Assembly (NCBI GenBank): GCA_934045075.1
Contig: OW203724.1
Coordinates: 23,589,721-23,653,720 of the forward strand
DNA length: 64,000 nucleotides
Source of the DNA: Yponomeuta sedellus
Taxonomy: Eukaryota; Arthropoda; Insecta; Lepidoptera; Yponomeutidae
Reading direction: 5' to 3'
Positions within the stretch are counted from its first letter, which is position 1. Each line of letters starts with the position of its first letter. The position numbers were made by a program, and so were the translations under genes. The notes under the pieces are model-generated. The model did not search any database and had not been told where the DNA came from. It saw only the letters and a list, made by a program, of their open reading frames with translations. Positions 1-48,794 of the stretch are shown one piece after another.

Positions 1-209
1 AAGGGTTTTGAATGTCGTTTATTAAAACTCGTAACTTTGTATCAATAGAATCAACAACAATTGTATATCTAAACGATGTTACGTCCTCTTACACACGTAT
101 TTTTTTTATATGACTCATTGTATTCACTGATTGTACAAAATGGCGTAGATGGTGACAATCGTAGCCGTATCGGCGTGTCGTCACGTTGCTCGCTGCGTAA
201 TCGCATCGC

Positions 210-480
210 TTTCAAATCTATGTTTGTGTCCCACTGCTAGGCAAAGGTCTCCCCCAATTCAGTCCAGAATTTTCTGTCTTGCGCCACCTCAAACCACTCC
301 GGAAGATGTTGGTCGAGACTATCTTTCTACCGCCTGCTAGGCCCGCCTCGACTTCAGTGTCCATCGTGTGGCACCCTCTCGATGGCAAGCTTCACCCGCC
401 TATTCCCGAATAGGTGGGCAAAACTGCCATGCAGTCAACTGCCATGACTAGCCCAGCTCCACTTCAGTTTTGCCGTCCGG
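210..480 (-). mobile_element. RTE-like LINE, C-terminal reverse-transcriptase ORF fragment
   Basis: Read on the minus strand it gives RRWKDSLDQHLPEWFEVAQD and then FWTELGETFA-stop-QWDTN, the typical C-terminal end of an RTE-type polyprotein. It is a truncated, decayed fragment. Confidence 0.7.
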
Positions 481-919
481 ACACCCGCCTCGATTATTCT
501 GGTTCATATAATATATTTATTTGGAAACTAACAACTTTGAAGTTCGTTACGTAAAATTTTTATAATGATATACCTAAATAATTGATTTGATTTATTCCAG
601 TCGATGAAATATTTGCCTCTTCCAAACAGCAATTGTGAAGGTGTGTGTAACATCCGCTCCATAATCTTGTTCTGCTGATTCATAATATCCGTGAACCGGA
701 TATTCATTTCAGACTCGGTGATTAATTTAAACGTAAAGTATGGAACGTGCATCTCATTGAAATTAAATAACAGTGTTTCTGAAACTAATAATACAGATTT
801 TGTATGCATTTAATAAAAAGTCATACTTCTGTCCAAGGCAGGTAAGCAAGGATATCGGGGAAAAACATATCATATATAAATATATATATATATATTCACT
901 GTTATATATATATTTTCAT

Positions 920-1475
920 TCAAAAACCTATTTAAAGGCTAAAAATTCCACCCATACCGGGACTCGAACCCGCGACCTCTGGCTAACGTGCCAGCGTGCT
1001 ACCGACTGAGCTAATTTATTTATTATTTATTTATTTACATGAATATTGTAACATAACAGTAAAATTACACCAAACCGTTACAAAATTATATCACAGCACT
1101 ACCTTTTTTCTTACATACCTTCACCACACTTTCAATTCCATCCGCAAACACATCACACTCTGGTGCTTCAGCGAGCAGGGCACAAAGTAGCCGCAGCGCT
1201 AATGGGCGACTACCGGCATCAGTGAAATTTCGAACCTCTTTACAATACTCTCTGTATTACGTACAGGCAGCGACATCTGGCTGAAGTAATTTGCATCACT
1301 TGCAGCCTCGAGTACCTACTTTGCAGTTAGCTCTTACATCGGAATGATATCGCTATACCCACATGATTATATTCTTTTTAATGCACTAACCCGTGCATGG
1401 GTGGATTTTTTTGCCTCTAAATAGGTTTTTAAAATTGTTTTGGGTTATGTAGTGCATTAAAAAGAATATAATGAA
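920..1475 (+). repeat. tRNA-like SINE with terminal inverted repeats, interrupted
   Basis: Starts with the family's 5' inverted repeat (CCTATTTAAAGGCTAAAAATTC) and an antisense tRNA-like core (CGGGACTCGAACCCGCGACC), and ends GTGCATTAAAAAGAATATAA. A foreign stretch of about 180 bp (roughly 1010-1193) splits the tRNA-like core at GCTAAT, with GCTAAT on both sides as a possible short target duplication. Confidence 0.7.
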
Positions 1476-1479
1476 GTAG

Positions 1480-1854
1480 GCTTGCTTAGCACCGCATAGT
1501 ATCCTTCATAACTAACAACTTCTATAATTCTCACACTGATTCGTGAATAGCCCACGTCACCATTGGGGGACCCTGATTCGCGATGCATTATCCGCGTCGC
1601 CAATTTATTTGGTGGTCCCCAATGGCTCCGTATCAGTTCATCAGACATGAAACCATTCGGGAGGAATGTTGTACTGCACATTATAACTATACTTTGTGCC
1701 AGATAATCGTTCCAGATCTCTGGGCGTACACAAACCGTAGTCAGAAAAAATATTCTTTATTGCACACACAAATTACGGTAACAGAAAATTGAATGTATGA
1801 AAATGTAGTATGAATATAGGTAAAAATTGTTGTAATACAGAAATATTAATGTGT
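1480..1854. other. No recognisable feature
   Basis: Unique-looking AT-rich sequence. Short ORFs on both strands show no family resemblance. Confidence 0.5.
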
Positions 1855-1972
1855 CACCACCAACCCGGACTTGGCCATCGTGGTGGAGTATTGCCTAACC
1901 TTCCTGCGATGCAGACAGAGACCCGTGCCCCCGCAGTGGGGACATACAAGGGTTGATAACGTAATGTGTGTC
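1855..1972 (+). repeat. 5S-like SINE, 3' end fragment
   Basis: Matches the 3' part of the family seen in full at 50808-51168: CCAACCCGGACTTGGCC, CCTTCCTGCGATGCAG, then GGGGACATACAAGGGTTGAT. It abuts the piggyBac-like element. Confidence 0.75.
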
Positions 1973-1979
1973 ATTTTAC

Positions 1980-3153
1980 TTAACCTTTAACTACTGACGT
2001 GGGGGCCTCTCAGGCCTCAAGAAAACTAAAATTGTGATTTACTCCCTTCCTCCGCGCACGGCATACGCGTAGCTTCTAGTACCTTCGAGTTTAGTTGCGC
2101 CGAGGCGGTCAACAGCAGTGCACGTGTTTTCGCGCGCAATTTCGGTAAGTAAATTCATTTTGAAATTTCTTGTGGGCCTCTTAGACCCCACCTCAGTATT
2201 TATGTAACTTTTTTGTGAATTGTATCGATTTAGTTATCGGCTTTTTTTTGCAGTACTTTGAAAACTTTTATACTATGGAGCCCAGAACGTCATCCGGGAG
2301 AAAACGGTCTCTTGGTAATAATAATAACAAACATGTAGCTAAAAATAGAAGGACCGTAGTGCCAGGGAACAACGATTTTGCGACAGCCGTGATGTGGATA
2401 GATCGTGAAGACTTTAGCGGTTCGGAGGCCGAAGATATTGATAACACCTTCTTTATACCGGAGCTTCACGAGCATGAGTCAGATATGCACAGTGCGTCGG
2501 AACCCGAAGAACAGGTTGACAATGTTCCGGAAGAACAGACCACGTGAGCTACGTTTGAGTTTGGCACGTGTGCTGGGAAAGGATACGCCTGCACCTGACC
2601 GTCAAGAAGTTGACGACGAACAATCTAAAAAAAGAAGAAGGTGCCACATATGTCCTTCGAAGCTTTAAAGAAAATCTACACACACATTTTATGCATGTAA
2701 AAAACATGTATGCCTTCAATGTGCAAAGCAAGTTTGCCCAGACTGTGTGTAATTCACAATAATTTGAAGACTATTATTTTTTGTTCCTATTATTGTATTA
2801 TAATTTCTTATGTGCCATTTACTAGAAATACTATTTAAAATTAAGATTATAAGTTAATTGGTTGATTTTTTTAATATTTTTAATTGATACTTTGTGATAT
2901 AAGACCTCTTGTGATTTTTGTCAAAAAATGCCAATTGTTTTCTAAAGTTTGATATAATAGTTAATTATAAACAAATACATTATACAAAAATCATTTTATT
3001 TTATTTAAATATATCCACTTAAGCTAATTATTAAACACTAAACCCTAAAAAACCCAAAGATTTTTAAATATAAGCATATATATACACGGGACTCTGAGGC
3101 CCCCACGTCAGTGTTTACGTGAAATTAAATCCACATCAGTAGCTAAAGGTTAA
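1980..3153 (+). mobile_element. Internally deleted piggyBac-like element, TTAA-flanked
   Basis: Bounded by TTAA at 1980-1983 and 3150-3153, with inverted ends CCTTTAACTACTGACGTGG and, on the other strand, CCTTTAGCTACTGATGTGG. A subterminal ACGTGGGGGCCT motif is also mirrored. Inside, 2275-2547 encodes an acidic N-terminal piece (MEPRTSSGRKRS, IDREDFSGSEAEDID). 2600-2752 encodes a cysteine-rich tail (RRRCHICPSK, stop, CKKHVCLQC, VCPDC) like the zinc-binding C-terminus of piggyBac transposases. The catalytic DDD core is missing, so the element can only move in trans. Confidence 0.85.
2275..2547 (+). pseudogene. piggyBac-like transposase N-terminal remnant (90 aa)
   Basis: From the ATG at 2275 it encodes a basic segment (RKRS, KHVAKNRR) followed by an acidic stretch (DREDFSGSEAEDID, HEHESDMHSASEPEEQ), the layout of piggyBac transposase N-termini. 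It ends at a stop near the deletion junction. The matching zinc-finger tail follows in another frame to 2752, with one stop at 2666. No catalytic residues remain. Confidence 0.65.
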
Positions 3154-3450
3154 ATCATTCATTCCAGTCGACATCTAATCAGTGTAATTTTATGAAAAAA
3201 TATAAACATCACGCTATGAATGTGCGATTTCGCGGTCTCGTTCTTCTAGAAGTTAATGATTGTAAGACATTTAGTCCTATACAATAGTGAAGTATAGTTT
3301 TCATCTAGGTTTTCATAAATAAAATTGTCGACAACAATTGAAAAGTTCTTATACCATATGACGCAATCAAGAAGTAAACAAAATTTTTCATCCCCGTTAT
3401 TAATTTTATTTCCCGATTATATTTGTTACACACTACGTTAGAACAATAAA
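3154..3450. other. No recognisable feature
   Basis: AT-rich sequence flanking the piggyBac-like element; no coding or repeat signal seen. Confidence 0.5.
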
Positions 3451-3454
3451 ATAA

Positions 3455-3553
3455 ATTGTTGATGAAGTGAAGGTGATCTGTCAGGATTGTGGCAATTGAC
3501 AGTGCCTGGTCTCTGCCTAACCCTCTGGAATACAGGCGTGAGTTTGTGTCATG
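3455..3553 (+). repeat. Fragment of the LINE family with a TATG-type 3' tail
   Basis: GTTGATGAAGTGAAGGTGAT, then GTGCCTGGTCTCTGCC and ATACAGGCGTGAG match the 3' end of the LINE family at 50335-50625 and 58989-59230 (there on the minus strand). Confidence 0.65.
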
Positions 3554-3786
3554 TTATGATACATTACACAGATCTCGTTAGCCCTATACTAAGTACAACT
3601 AAATGACTTGTGTTACAGGTGCTAACTCGACGATAGACCTAATACAATAAATACATAGATAACATCCAAGACCCGAGACAAACTCGAAAAGTTCGTTTCC
3701 TAGTTTGACCCGGCCGGGGATCGAACCCGAGACCTTCGGTTTTACAGTCAGTGTGCCAAACCGGTGCGCCACCGTGGCCGAGTTAG
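3553..3786 (-). repeat. tRNA-derived SINE, second family (copy 1)
   Basis: On the minus strand it has a tRNA-like head with A box (GGTGGCGCACCGGTTTGGC) and B box (GGGTTCGATCCCC), then a body shared with the + strand copy at 18095-18335 (TCGTCGAGTTAGCACC, ACAAGTCATTTAGTTGTAC). Confidence 0.8.
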
Positions 3787-4340
3787 AAAATTAGTTAAAA
3801 TTAAATTTTGAGCAAAATAAATATTCGTTTACAGCCAGTGAAAGTTTATTTGAGACAGTGTATTGTTTTATAGCGTTGCAAAATTGACATCTCATTTCCT
3901 ACTCTCTTTATGCTAAATCAGGCTGTTTGTAATGTTTTTTGTTTCTTATTTGCCCTTGAAATATTCCATTCTATCAATTCATACTAAGAAAGCGCCGTGG
4001 GTGCGACTACGTCGCACCGTTACAACGTTACAACGTTAGTGGGTAGACTAAGCATCAGTTTCTCGTAATAATTCTCTAACAGTCTATTAACAGCTTACTG
4101 TAGCTGCAAAATGTTTTTTTGTTTGCACTTTGGTCAACAGACAGCTGTTAGCTGTAGTTTAACGGCTGATTAGTGTACCAGAAACCGGGGGTAACTGCTT
4201 CACGTTCATCAAGCCTGGTTGGAATCTTTAATCTCTATCGATGTTCCTATCGAAGATTATTTATCTATCCTAGTACGATATAGAACCATATATATATATA
4301 TTCGGTTCCTGGCATGTACCAATGATTTTGTTTCTAAGTT
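3787..4340. other. No recognisable feature
   Basis: AT-rich sequence with a short TA run near 4290; no gene or repeat family identified. Confidence 0.5.
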
Positions 4341-4344
4341 ACGT

Positions 4345-4460
4345 ACGAGTAGCAATACTACTCGCTAACTGTGAAGGAAAATATCGTGAGGAAACCTGAG
4401 TACTGAGGCGTTCACATATTTCAACGCCTGAAATTGCCAATCCGCGGTGAGCATGCGTGG
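4345..4460 (-). repeat. Interspersed SINE-like fragment (GAAAACATCGTGAGG family)
   Basis: Contains CGCTAACTGTGAAGGAAAAT, CGTGAGGAAACCTGAG and GAAATTGCCAATCCGCGGTG. The same string order, in either orientation, recurs near 9895-10185, 12476-12555, 14325-14430, 15495-15795, 23600-23695, 27095-27255, 29430-29645 and 51755-51850. Confidence 0.7.
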
Positions 4461-4497
4461 TTTTAGTAATCGTGTTGTTTCAAGAAACTCATTAGTC

Positions 4498-4650
4498 ATA
4501 GTTATTTATTAAATGGACCCATTTAATCGCGATTTTTATTAGGTAAAATTACCTTAAACGTTTTACCTAATAAATAATCGATTTTGGACCCGTTTATTAT
4601 ATAACTATGTATGAGAATCGCGAACCATTGAGAAATACTAACTCATTAGT
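4498..4650. repeat. Foldback element related to Penelope-like 3' ends
   Basis: Inverted arms: ATTAAATGGACCCATTTAAT and TAATCGCGATTTTTATTAGG facing CCTAATAAATAATCGATTTT and GGACCCGTTTATTATATAAC. Same family as 24100-24285, 30030-30186, 34810-34935, 39235-39410 and 44340-44700. Confidence 0.7.
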
Positions 4651-4841
4651 CAGTTCTCTCACTCGTCATTCAAGAATAGTCAATTCAAATGAATCAATAT
4701 CCCTATGATTCACTGACACCGATGATATCATCACAAGGGAAAAATATGTCGAACTGTCACAGGTGGAAAATTAACGACTTTTCGTAACTATGCGTAATTA
4801 GCTAATTAGGCTTCTCGAGAGAGTGAAAAATTATTTTTATA

Positions 4842-5805
4842 ACCATCGCTAGAAGAGGCGCCGTGGGACACGCGGTCTGCCTGCTGCGTCCGCTATGAAG
4901 ACAGATTTCTATTCTATTGTTACCATTAACACCATCGCTAGAAGAGGAGGCGTGGGGCGCGGGGTCTGCCTGCTGCGCCCGCCATGAAGACAGATTTCTA
5001 TTCTATTGTTACCATTAACACCATCGCTAGAAGAGGAGGCGTGGGGCGCGGGGTCTGCCTGCTGCGTCCGGCATGAAGACAGATTTCTATTCTATTGTTA
5101 CCATTAACACCATCGCTAGAAGAGGCAGCGTGGGATGCCGGGTCTGCCTGCTGTGTCCGCTATGAAGACAGAGTTCTATTCTATTGTTACCATTAACACC
5201 ATCGCTAGAAGAGGAGGCGTGGGGCGCGGGGTCTGCCTGCTGCGCCCGCCATGAAGACAGATTTCTATTCTATTGTTACCATTAACACCATCGCTAGAAG
5301 AGGCGGCGTGGGACGCGGGGTCTGCCTGCTGCGTCCGGCATGAAGACAGATTTCTATTCTATTGTTACCATTAACACCATCGCTAGAAGAGGCAGCGTGG
5401 GATGCCGGGTCTGCCTGCTGTGTCCGCTATGAAGACAGAGTTCTATTCTATTGTTACCATTAACACCATCGCTAGAAGAGGCGGCGTGGGGCGCGGGGTC
5501 TGCCTGCTGCGTCCGGCATGAAGACAGATTTCTATTCTATTGTTACCATTAACACCATCGCTAGAAGAGGCAGCGTGGGATGCCGGGTCTGCCTGCTGTG
5601 TCCGCTATGAAGACAGAGTTCTATTCTATTGTTACCATTAACACCATCGCTAGAAGAGGAGGCGTGGGATGCCGGGTCTGCCTGCTGTGTCCGCTATGAA
5701 GACAGAGTTCTATTCTATTGTTACCATTACCACCATCGCTAGAAGAGGCGGCGTGGGACGCGTAGTCTGCTTGCTGCGTTCGCTATGCAGACAGGTTTCT
5801 TTAGT
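4842..5805. repeat. 89-bp GC-rich minisatellite, about 11 copies
   Basis: ACCATCGCTAGAAGAGG recurs at 4842, 4931, 5020, 5109, 5198, 5287, 5376, 5465, 5554, 5643 and 5732, always 89 bp apart. Two main unit types differ at GGGGCGCGGGG versus GGGATGCCGGG and at GACAGATTT versus GACAGAGTT. Copies 2-4 and 5-7 follow the same order of types, giving a 267-bp higher-order unit. 89 is not a multiple of 3, so it is not protein-coding. It lies 1.35 kb upstream of the integrin start. Confidence 0.95.
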
Positions 5806-6545
5806 TTCTGGTCGGTTGACCTTCCTTAATTTAGATAGGGTTTGCGCCAGCGCCGTCTATCGATCAAAGGAGGCACTTTTTACCTATTTTTTTTAAATCG
5901 CTCTAAAAAGGGCTCATTGTCTTCGGCACTGTAGCCAAAGCAACAAATTTAATAACGGACAAAAATACAATTAGCTAAATAGGGAACTTGTATATTTTTG
6001 ACATATTAATAAATACTCGCTGAAATCTGAGAGCTTTCAACGCTTCGGTTATACAATTAGTATTTAAAAATGTCACCTTTTCAAACTATTACTTTTAAAT
6101 ATAGGTAGAAGTAAATAAAATGTGCTTGTTTCGAAGGTATTTGGAGGAAGATTGTGTCTAGTGTTCACACTGGTAACACACATTGGTTATACACCTTTGT
6201 CTTGAGATACCGAGGTAGTTTGGAAGCGAACATGTGTTTCCCGAACGCTACCCATCCCAGTTGGATTCGACGAGTGACCTATTTCTCGAGGTTGGACTTA
6301 TCTAACTGGACTGTTTGTCCCAAGTACTACTACTTTAACTTCATAAATCACATAACTTATAAAACATGTCATTGGTGCATGCCCGCACTGGCAATCGAAG
6401 CTGGGTCTCTCGCTTCGGAATCCATTGTTCTGCCCACCGAGCTTCTGGCGATCCATTAATATTTATTACACATAATTATATCCTTTTTTTTCTACGTACC
6501 CAACTATGAGGCTAAGTGCGGAAAATATAGGACAAACTAACTAAC
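5806..6545. other. Mostly unassigned; tRNA-like patch near 6385-6455
   Basis: Mainly AT-rich. Around 6385-6455 an antisense B-box-like segment (GCAATCGAAGCTGGGTCTC) and flanking text resemble the GAAAACATCGTGAGG SINE family head. No gene seen. Confidence 0.4.
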
Positions 6546-6548
6546 TAT

Positions 6549-6820
6549 ATTCTTTTTTTTTAATGCACTAACCCGTGCAAAGGACAATTTTAACAAACCT
6601 ATTTAGAGGCTAAAAATTGCAAGTGATGCAAATTACTTCAGCTGGATGTCGCTGCCTGTACGTTATACAGAGAATATTGTAGAGGTTCGAAATTTCACTG
6701 ATGCCGGTGAGTCGCCCATTAGCTCAGATGGAAAGAGCGCTGGCACTGATAGCCAGAGGTCGCGGGTTCGAATCCCGGCATGGCTGGAACTTTTAGCCTC
6801 TAAATAAGTTTGTTAAAATT
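6549..6820 (+). repeat. tRNA-like SINE with terminal inverted repeats
   Basis: Left end TTAATGCACTAACCCGTGC and CCTATTTAGAGGCTAAAAAT. Core GCCCATTAGCTCAGATGG, GAGCGCTGGCAC and GCGGGTTCGAATCCCGGC. Right end TTTTAGCCTCTAAATAAG. The central part is an intact tRNA-like promoter, with A box and B box. Confidence 0.85.
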
Positions 6821-7156
6821 TATTACACACTCAATAATCTTAACAAACTTTCACATTTATAGTATTTGTAAGATTAGGTATAAACAGTATATTTCACACT
6901 CAACTCTGATCTGTCATTATAGATTAAAATAATGTAGGTACATAAATATAATACCTACTACCCACGGAACTATGCGTCGTTATTATCAGAGTAAGTCAAT
7001 GTCCAGTCATAATGTAACTATGTTTGGTGACGGTAGTCGGATGCAACAAATTAAATGCATATGAAATAATACGTTAATACTAATTTACAGTTTTGATTTA
7101 ATGTAAATAATGGTTGTATAATCTGTATATTAGTGTCATTGATACTATAAGTGAAA
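6821..7156. promoter_or_regulatory. Integrin 5' flank and presumed promoter/5' UTR
   Basis: AT-rich sequence directly before the ATG. No TATA box or initiator stands out, and the transcription start cannot be placed by eye. Confidence 0.35.
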
Positions 7157-44914
<37,758 letters not shown>

Positions 44915-45460
44915 GATTGAAGCAAAAAAAATGACTGATATTCAAATCAAGTCTGAAGTTCATCGGACTTTAAACCAAAATGTATTATGAGGTTGATTCA
45001 ACGATTACCTACAAAATAGGTGCGCAATTCCTAAATCATGTCAACTGGAGTTGGTCATTCACAACATCTTTTGTTATATGACTTATTTCTTTCCCATATT
45101 TTTAATTTTTTTCTAAGCTTTTATTGCTTTCTTGTATCACTGCTTGATATATATGATAAAATCAAAACTCTTAAACGGTCAAAACAAGTTTTGGCTGCTA
45201 AAATCAGTCAAAATTACTTTTGTCCACAGCTTCTGGCAAAACTTCAACTGCTGAGCTATTTTAACACCTCAGACAAAAAAAAAATAATCAGAAAAATCAA
45301 GAACAGACACGGTTGTAAAAAACAAACTCTGATTGGCGTGTTTCATGAAATGCTTATTTTAAAAGTACCTTTTTATTATGTATAGCATATTATAGATATT
45401 AAAATGAAAGGACACGCTGTAACATTTTCAATGTACTTAAAATGGTGTCAATAAATCATC
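44915..45460 (+). promoter_or_regulatory. Probable 3' UTR with AATAAA poly(A) signal
   Basis: AT-rich sequence after the integrin stop with no repeats I recognise. The first clear AATAAA after the stop is at 45450-45455. Where transcripts really end is an inference. Confidence 0.5.
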
Positions 45461-45589
45461 GATAATTTTTTACATGTATGTTGATAGATTTTTTTTTACA
45501 TATAAAATAATTAACAATTTCAATTTACTAATTCCACTGTGTAAAATTTGTACAAAAAATGTTTTATGGACTAAAAATAGTTTTGGATG

Positions 45590-45855
45590 AGATATGTTTA
45601 TTACTCTGAAGTGGAAGTGGGAGGGACACTTGGCCAGGCGTAATGATGGCAGATGGACGAAGGCAGTGACAGAGTGGCGGCCATGGGAGGGGGAACGGTC
45701 GGTGGGCAGACCAGCAGCCAGATGGTCAGATGACCTGTGTAAAGTAGCCGGCAAACAGTGGATGAGACTAGCGCGAGACCGTGCTGGTTCGCATGGAAAT
45801 GAAGAGGCCTACACCCAGCAGTGGGGTTTACCGGTCTGATGATGATGATGTTTAT
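45590..45855 (+). mobile_element. RTE-like LINE 3' end
   Basis: Encodes LKWKWEGHLARRNDGRWTKA, RSVGRPAARWSDDLCKVAG and EEAYTQQWG, the C-terminus of RTE-type ORF2, followed by TCTGATGATGATGATG as tail. Intact for about 75 codons; 5' truncated. Confidence 0.88.
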
Positions 45856-46024
45856 TACAGAGGTGGTACGTAAGATACGACGAATGCACTTCACACCCGA
45901 GTATATTTAAATATTTAAACAATCCTAGGAAAGCCGCAAAAAAGAATAGAATTTCATTGTGAATCTCTGTGGCTCTGCACGAGTACCGGTTCATGAAAAC
46001 TTTGGAATTTCTTCTTCAATCTGT

Positions 46025-46152
46025 TAAGCCAGAGGTTGCGGGGTGTTTTCTCGTGGTCCCATCGAATCCCGGCATGGGTGGAATTATTAGAGTCTAAATA
46101 GGTTTTTAAAATTGTCCTTAGCACGGGTTAGTGCTATAAAAAGAGTATAATC
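46025..46152 (+). repeat. tRNA-like SINE tail
   Basis: AGCCAGAGGTTGCGGGG, a disrupted B box, GAATCCCGGCATGGGTGG, AGTCTAAATAGG, TCCTTAGCACGGGTTAGTGC. Confidence 0.8.
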
Positions 46153-46154
46153 TA

Positions 46155-48320
46155 TTAACCAACTTTTCTCAGCCAAAAACTTAGTGTAGATAACTTCCAT
46201 TCACAGATCACCCCCATTATTGCACGCAATTCAGTTCGGTCTCGGGCATTTTGCTTCACGCTTTTCGCATGTACTGTTGTCTTCCCACTTTGACAGTCAG
46301 ACCATCCCATCTTGGTCCTCCTATCTCTAGCACTAGGGCAGATATATGCCATATCGATTTCTATGGCATGACTGTTTCTGGGCTCTATACATTGCCCATT
46401 TTCACTTTTTCATACATTTTGTCATTCAGCTTCGTCCTTCCGATTCCTACTTGCGCGTCAAAAAGGTTTATTGAGCAGAACTACAATGAAAACATAATGT
46501 CCGTGTAGAGGTGTTCGCATGGTTAATAGTACTGCAGACAAAATTACTTTTAATTGTACTTTTGTCACAAAATTTTGAAGTTGATATAAGTTGATCAAGT
46601 CGTAAATTCAACTTTCTATAAATTCAATTTATATTAGTTACATTTTTAACTATCGCCATTTTACTGCCAAGGTAATAAAACTTTGTATGATCATTAATTC
46701 GTTTAGGAAAAACACCAAAAATCATTCATGCATTTAACTAGAAAACGCTCTGCCGATAGAAAACGTCATCGTCACCGAAACTTCATTTTCGCGCACCCAT
46801 TTCTATGTAAAATCTTTTTTTGTTTTAATCTGTTGTTTTTATGTACTGTTTATTTCTTATTTCTTTCCGTTTATTTTATCAATATTACACAGCTCAGGAG
46901 CCACGATTATTCAGCCTCCAATGTTTTTTATTTGATACCCCGTTCATAAAATTGGGCAAACTATTGTAAATTAAGAATCACTGTGCGGTGGAAGTAGAAC
47001 TACGTATATTTACATCATATGGTAAAATACTCATATGTAGGCCACTAGGTGGTGGATTAAAAGACAGTGGCAAGCAAGTAGGCAAGAGGACCTACTTGCA
47101 ATCTAATTATGAATATATTAGTGCCCCTAACTTCTCATACCGTTTTTCGAGATGGCAGACTCTAGTTTCTGTCCAGCTGTGTTACAGACTTGATCTGTAT
47201 CACAGCTGGACGAGAGTGTTATGTATGTTACATCCAAATATTACTTAGTCTACTGTCAGTTGTTTTTTGGTATGCAATTTGGTCAACAAGGCATCATGGG
47301 ACACAAATGGCGTTGACAGGGACCCTGAAGACTCGATCAACACATTCCGCAGGTGACTCTCGAACAGATACTGACCGGAGACTCACGACGATCTGGAAAA
47401 TCGTCCAAGAGGCAGAAGAGATTTGTTCTCCCTGAGACGAAGGAGAAGGGAGTAACTTAGTCAGAGCTACCATGCTTAGCCATGAACAGACATAATTGGA
47501 AAGCCCTTGTGTCAGCCCCAAACACCCCATATGAGTAAAGGAAGCAAAGAATTTTTTTCTAGCTGCAATTTAATAGCTTGATACGTGAAACTAGGGGTTA
47601 GTGTTTCAACATCAGTACTAGATAGCGCACTTTTTTAAGCAACAACTACAGAGATACATTCAAGACGATTTAAAAATCTGCAATTAGACTCATAACTGTC
47701 ACATTTCCTTGTATTAAAAAAATCGGATAAGTACCTACTTGTACTTTTATTTATCACCAAGGAGAGAAAGCTATTTTTTATTTCCTTCGAGCCAGAAAAA
47801 GGCTGCCTAGACCTACGTCAAGTAAACTGTCGTTATAAATCCTTGCGCCCTCGGGGATCGATGACAATTTTATGATAAAACTTTCAGCCCTGAGTACCTC
47901 AGTAGAAACTCAGGATTTATTGAAAGACAAAACAAAGTTATAACTTATTTATTAACCTGTAAATTCTCAGCTAAATTCTTTTTAGCCCACACGACAGAAT
48001 CCCCGTGACCAAAACCGGTTTAGTCGCGCGCCTACCCCAACTTCATATCATTGCTGGAACTTTTGTAATTTACGTCTGATTTTAGTTCTGTGAAAAGATT
48101 TATCATCTTGAATATAATCTGTAGCTACCCCATACTTAACTAATAATATTATGTAAACAACTACGAAACAGTCGCCAATAAGCAGTTAAAAATTGACTTT
48201 TACAAAATACGAGGCGCTTCGGTTAAACCTTTTTTTGAAATTTATTCAATTATATTTTCTAATAAGAAAATCCAAGTGGAATAGTCAAATAAACCTATTA
48301 TAACTTGGTAAGAAAGCAGC
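46155..48320. other. Intergenic, mostly unassigned
   Basis: No gene or clear repeat. 46990-47510 gives several short broken reading frames that might be an old mobile-element remnant, but I see no family motif. Confidence 0.4.
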
Positions 48321-48324
48321 GTAA

Positions 48325-48455
48325 GACGCCCACCGGTTTGCGGGACCGATGATCAAAGGAAGATTGCTGGCAGTGGCTGGATCAGGATGGCCGAGGACTG
48401 AGTGAGTGGTGAGCCTTGACCTATGTGCAGCAGTGGACAATTGCAGGGTAATTGA
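48325..48455 (+). mobile_element. LINE 3' fragment, heavily decayed
   Basis: GGACCGATGATCAAAGG, GCTGGCAGTGGCTGGATCA and CTTGACCTATGTGCAGCAGT resemble RTE-type endings (AG..W, TYVQQW). Confidence 0.5.
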
Positions 48456-48519
48456 TTAATTAACAAATATATCTACATTATACATTACGACTAGGTGTAG
48501 CACGTCACAAAAAGTTCGT

Positions 48520-48790
48520 ATGTACATCATCATCATCATCAGCCCACCGCTGCCCACTGCTGGGTATAGGCCTTTTCCCCATTATGCCAAGCCTCACGGT
48601 CTCTCGCCATCCTCATCCAAGGACCCTCCACTGACTCTGCCACATCGTCTGACCATCGGGCCGCTGGTCTGCCCACCGATCGCTTTCCCGTTCTCGGCCG
48701 CCACTCTGCGACTGCTCTGGTCCACCTGCCGTCTGCCCGCCTTGCCAAGTGCCCCGCCCACCTCCACTTTAGTACGTATGTACATATCCA
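48520..48790 (-). mobile_element. RTE-like LINE 3' end
   Basis: The minus strand encodes AVAEWRPRTGKRSVGRPAA, RWSDDVAESVEGPWMRMARD and GEKAYTQQW. Its tail appears as a CATCATCATCATC run at 48525-48541. Confidence 0.85.
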
Positions 48791-48794
48791 TTAC

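Noticed and set aside
4842..5896. Minisatellite as a protein repeat, including a 75-residue ORF at 5669-5896
   Set aside because: The unit is 89 bp, so the frame shifts with every copy.
6720..6790. Candidate tRNA gene on the + strand with clear A and B boxes
   Set aside because: The same core occurs many times with shared flanks and tail, so it is the head of a SINE.
46988..47435. Overlapping ORFs of 81-86 residues
   Set aside because: They lie in different frames, are short, and show no family motif or splice context.
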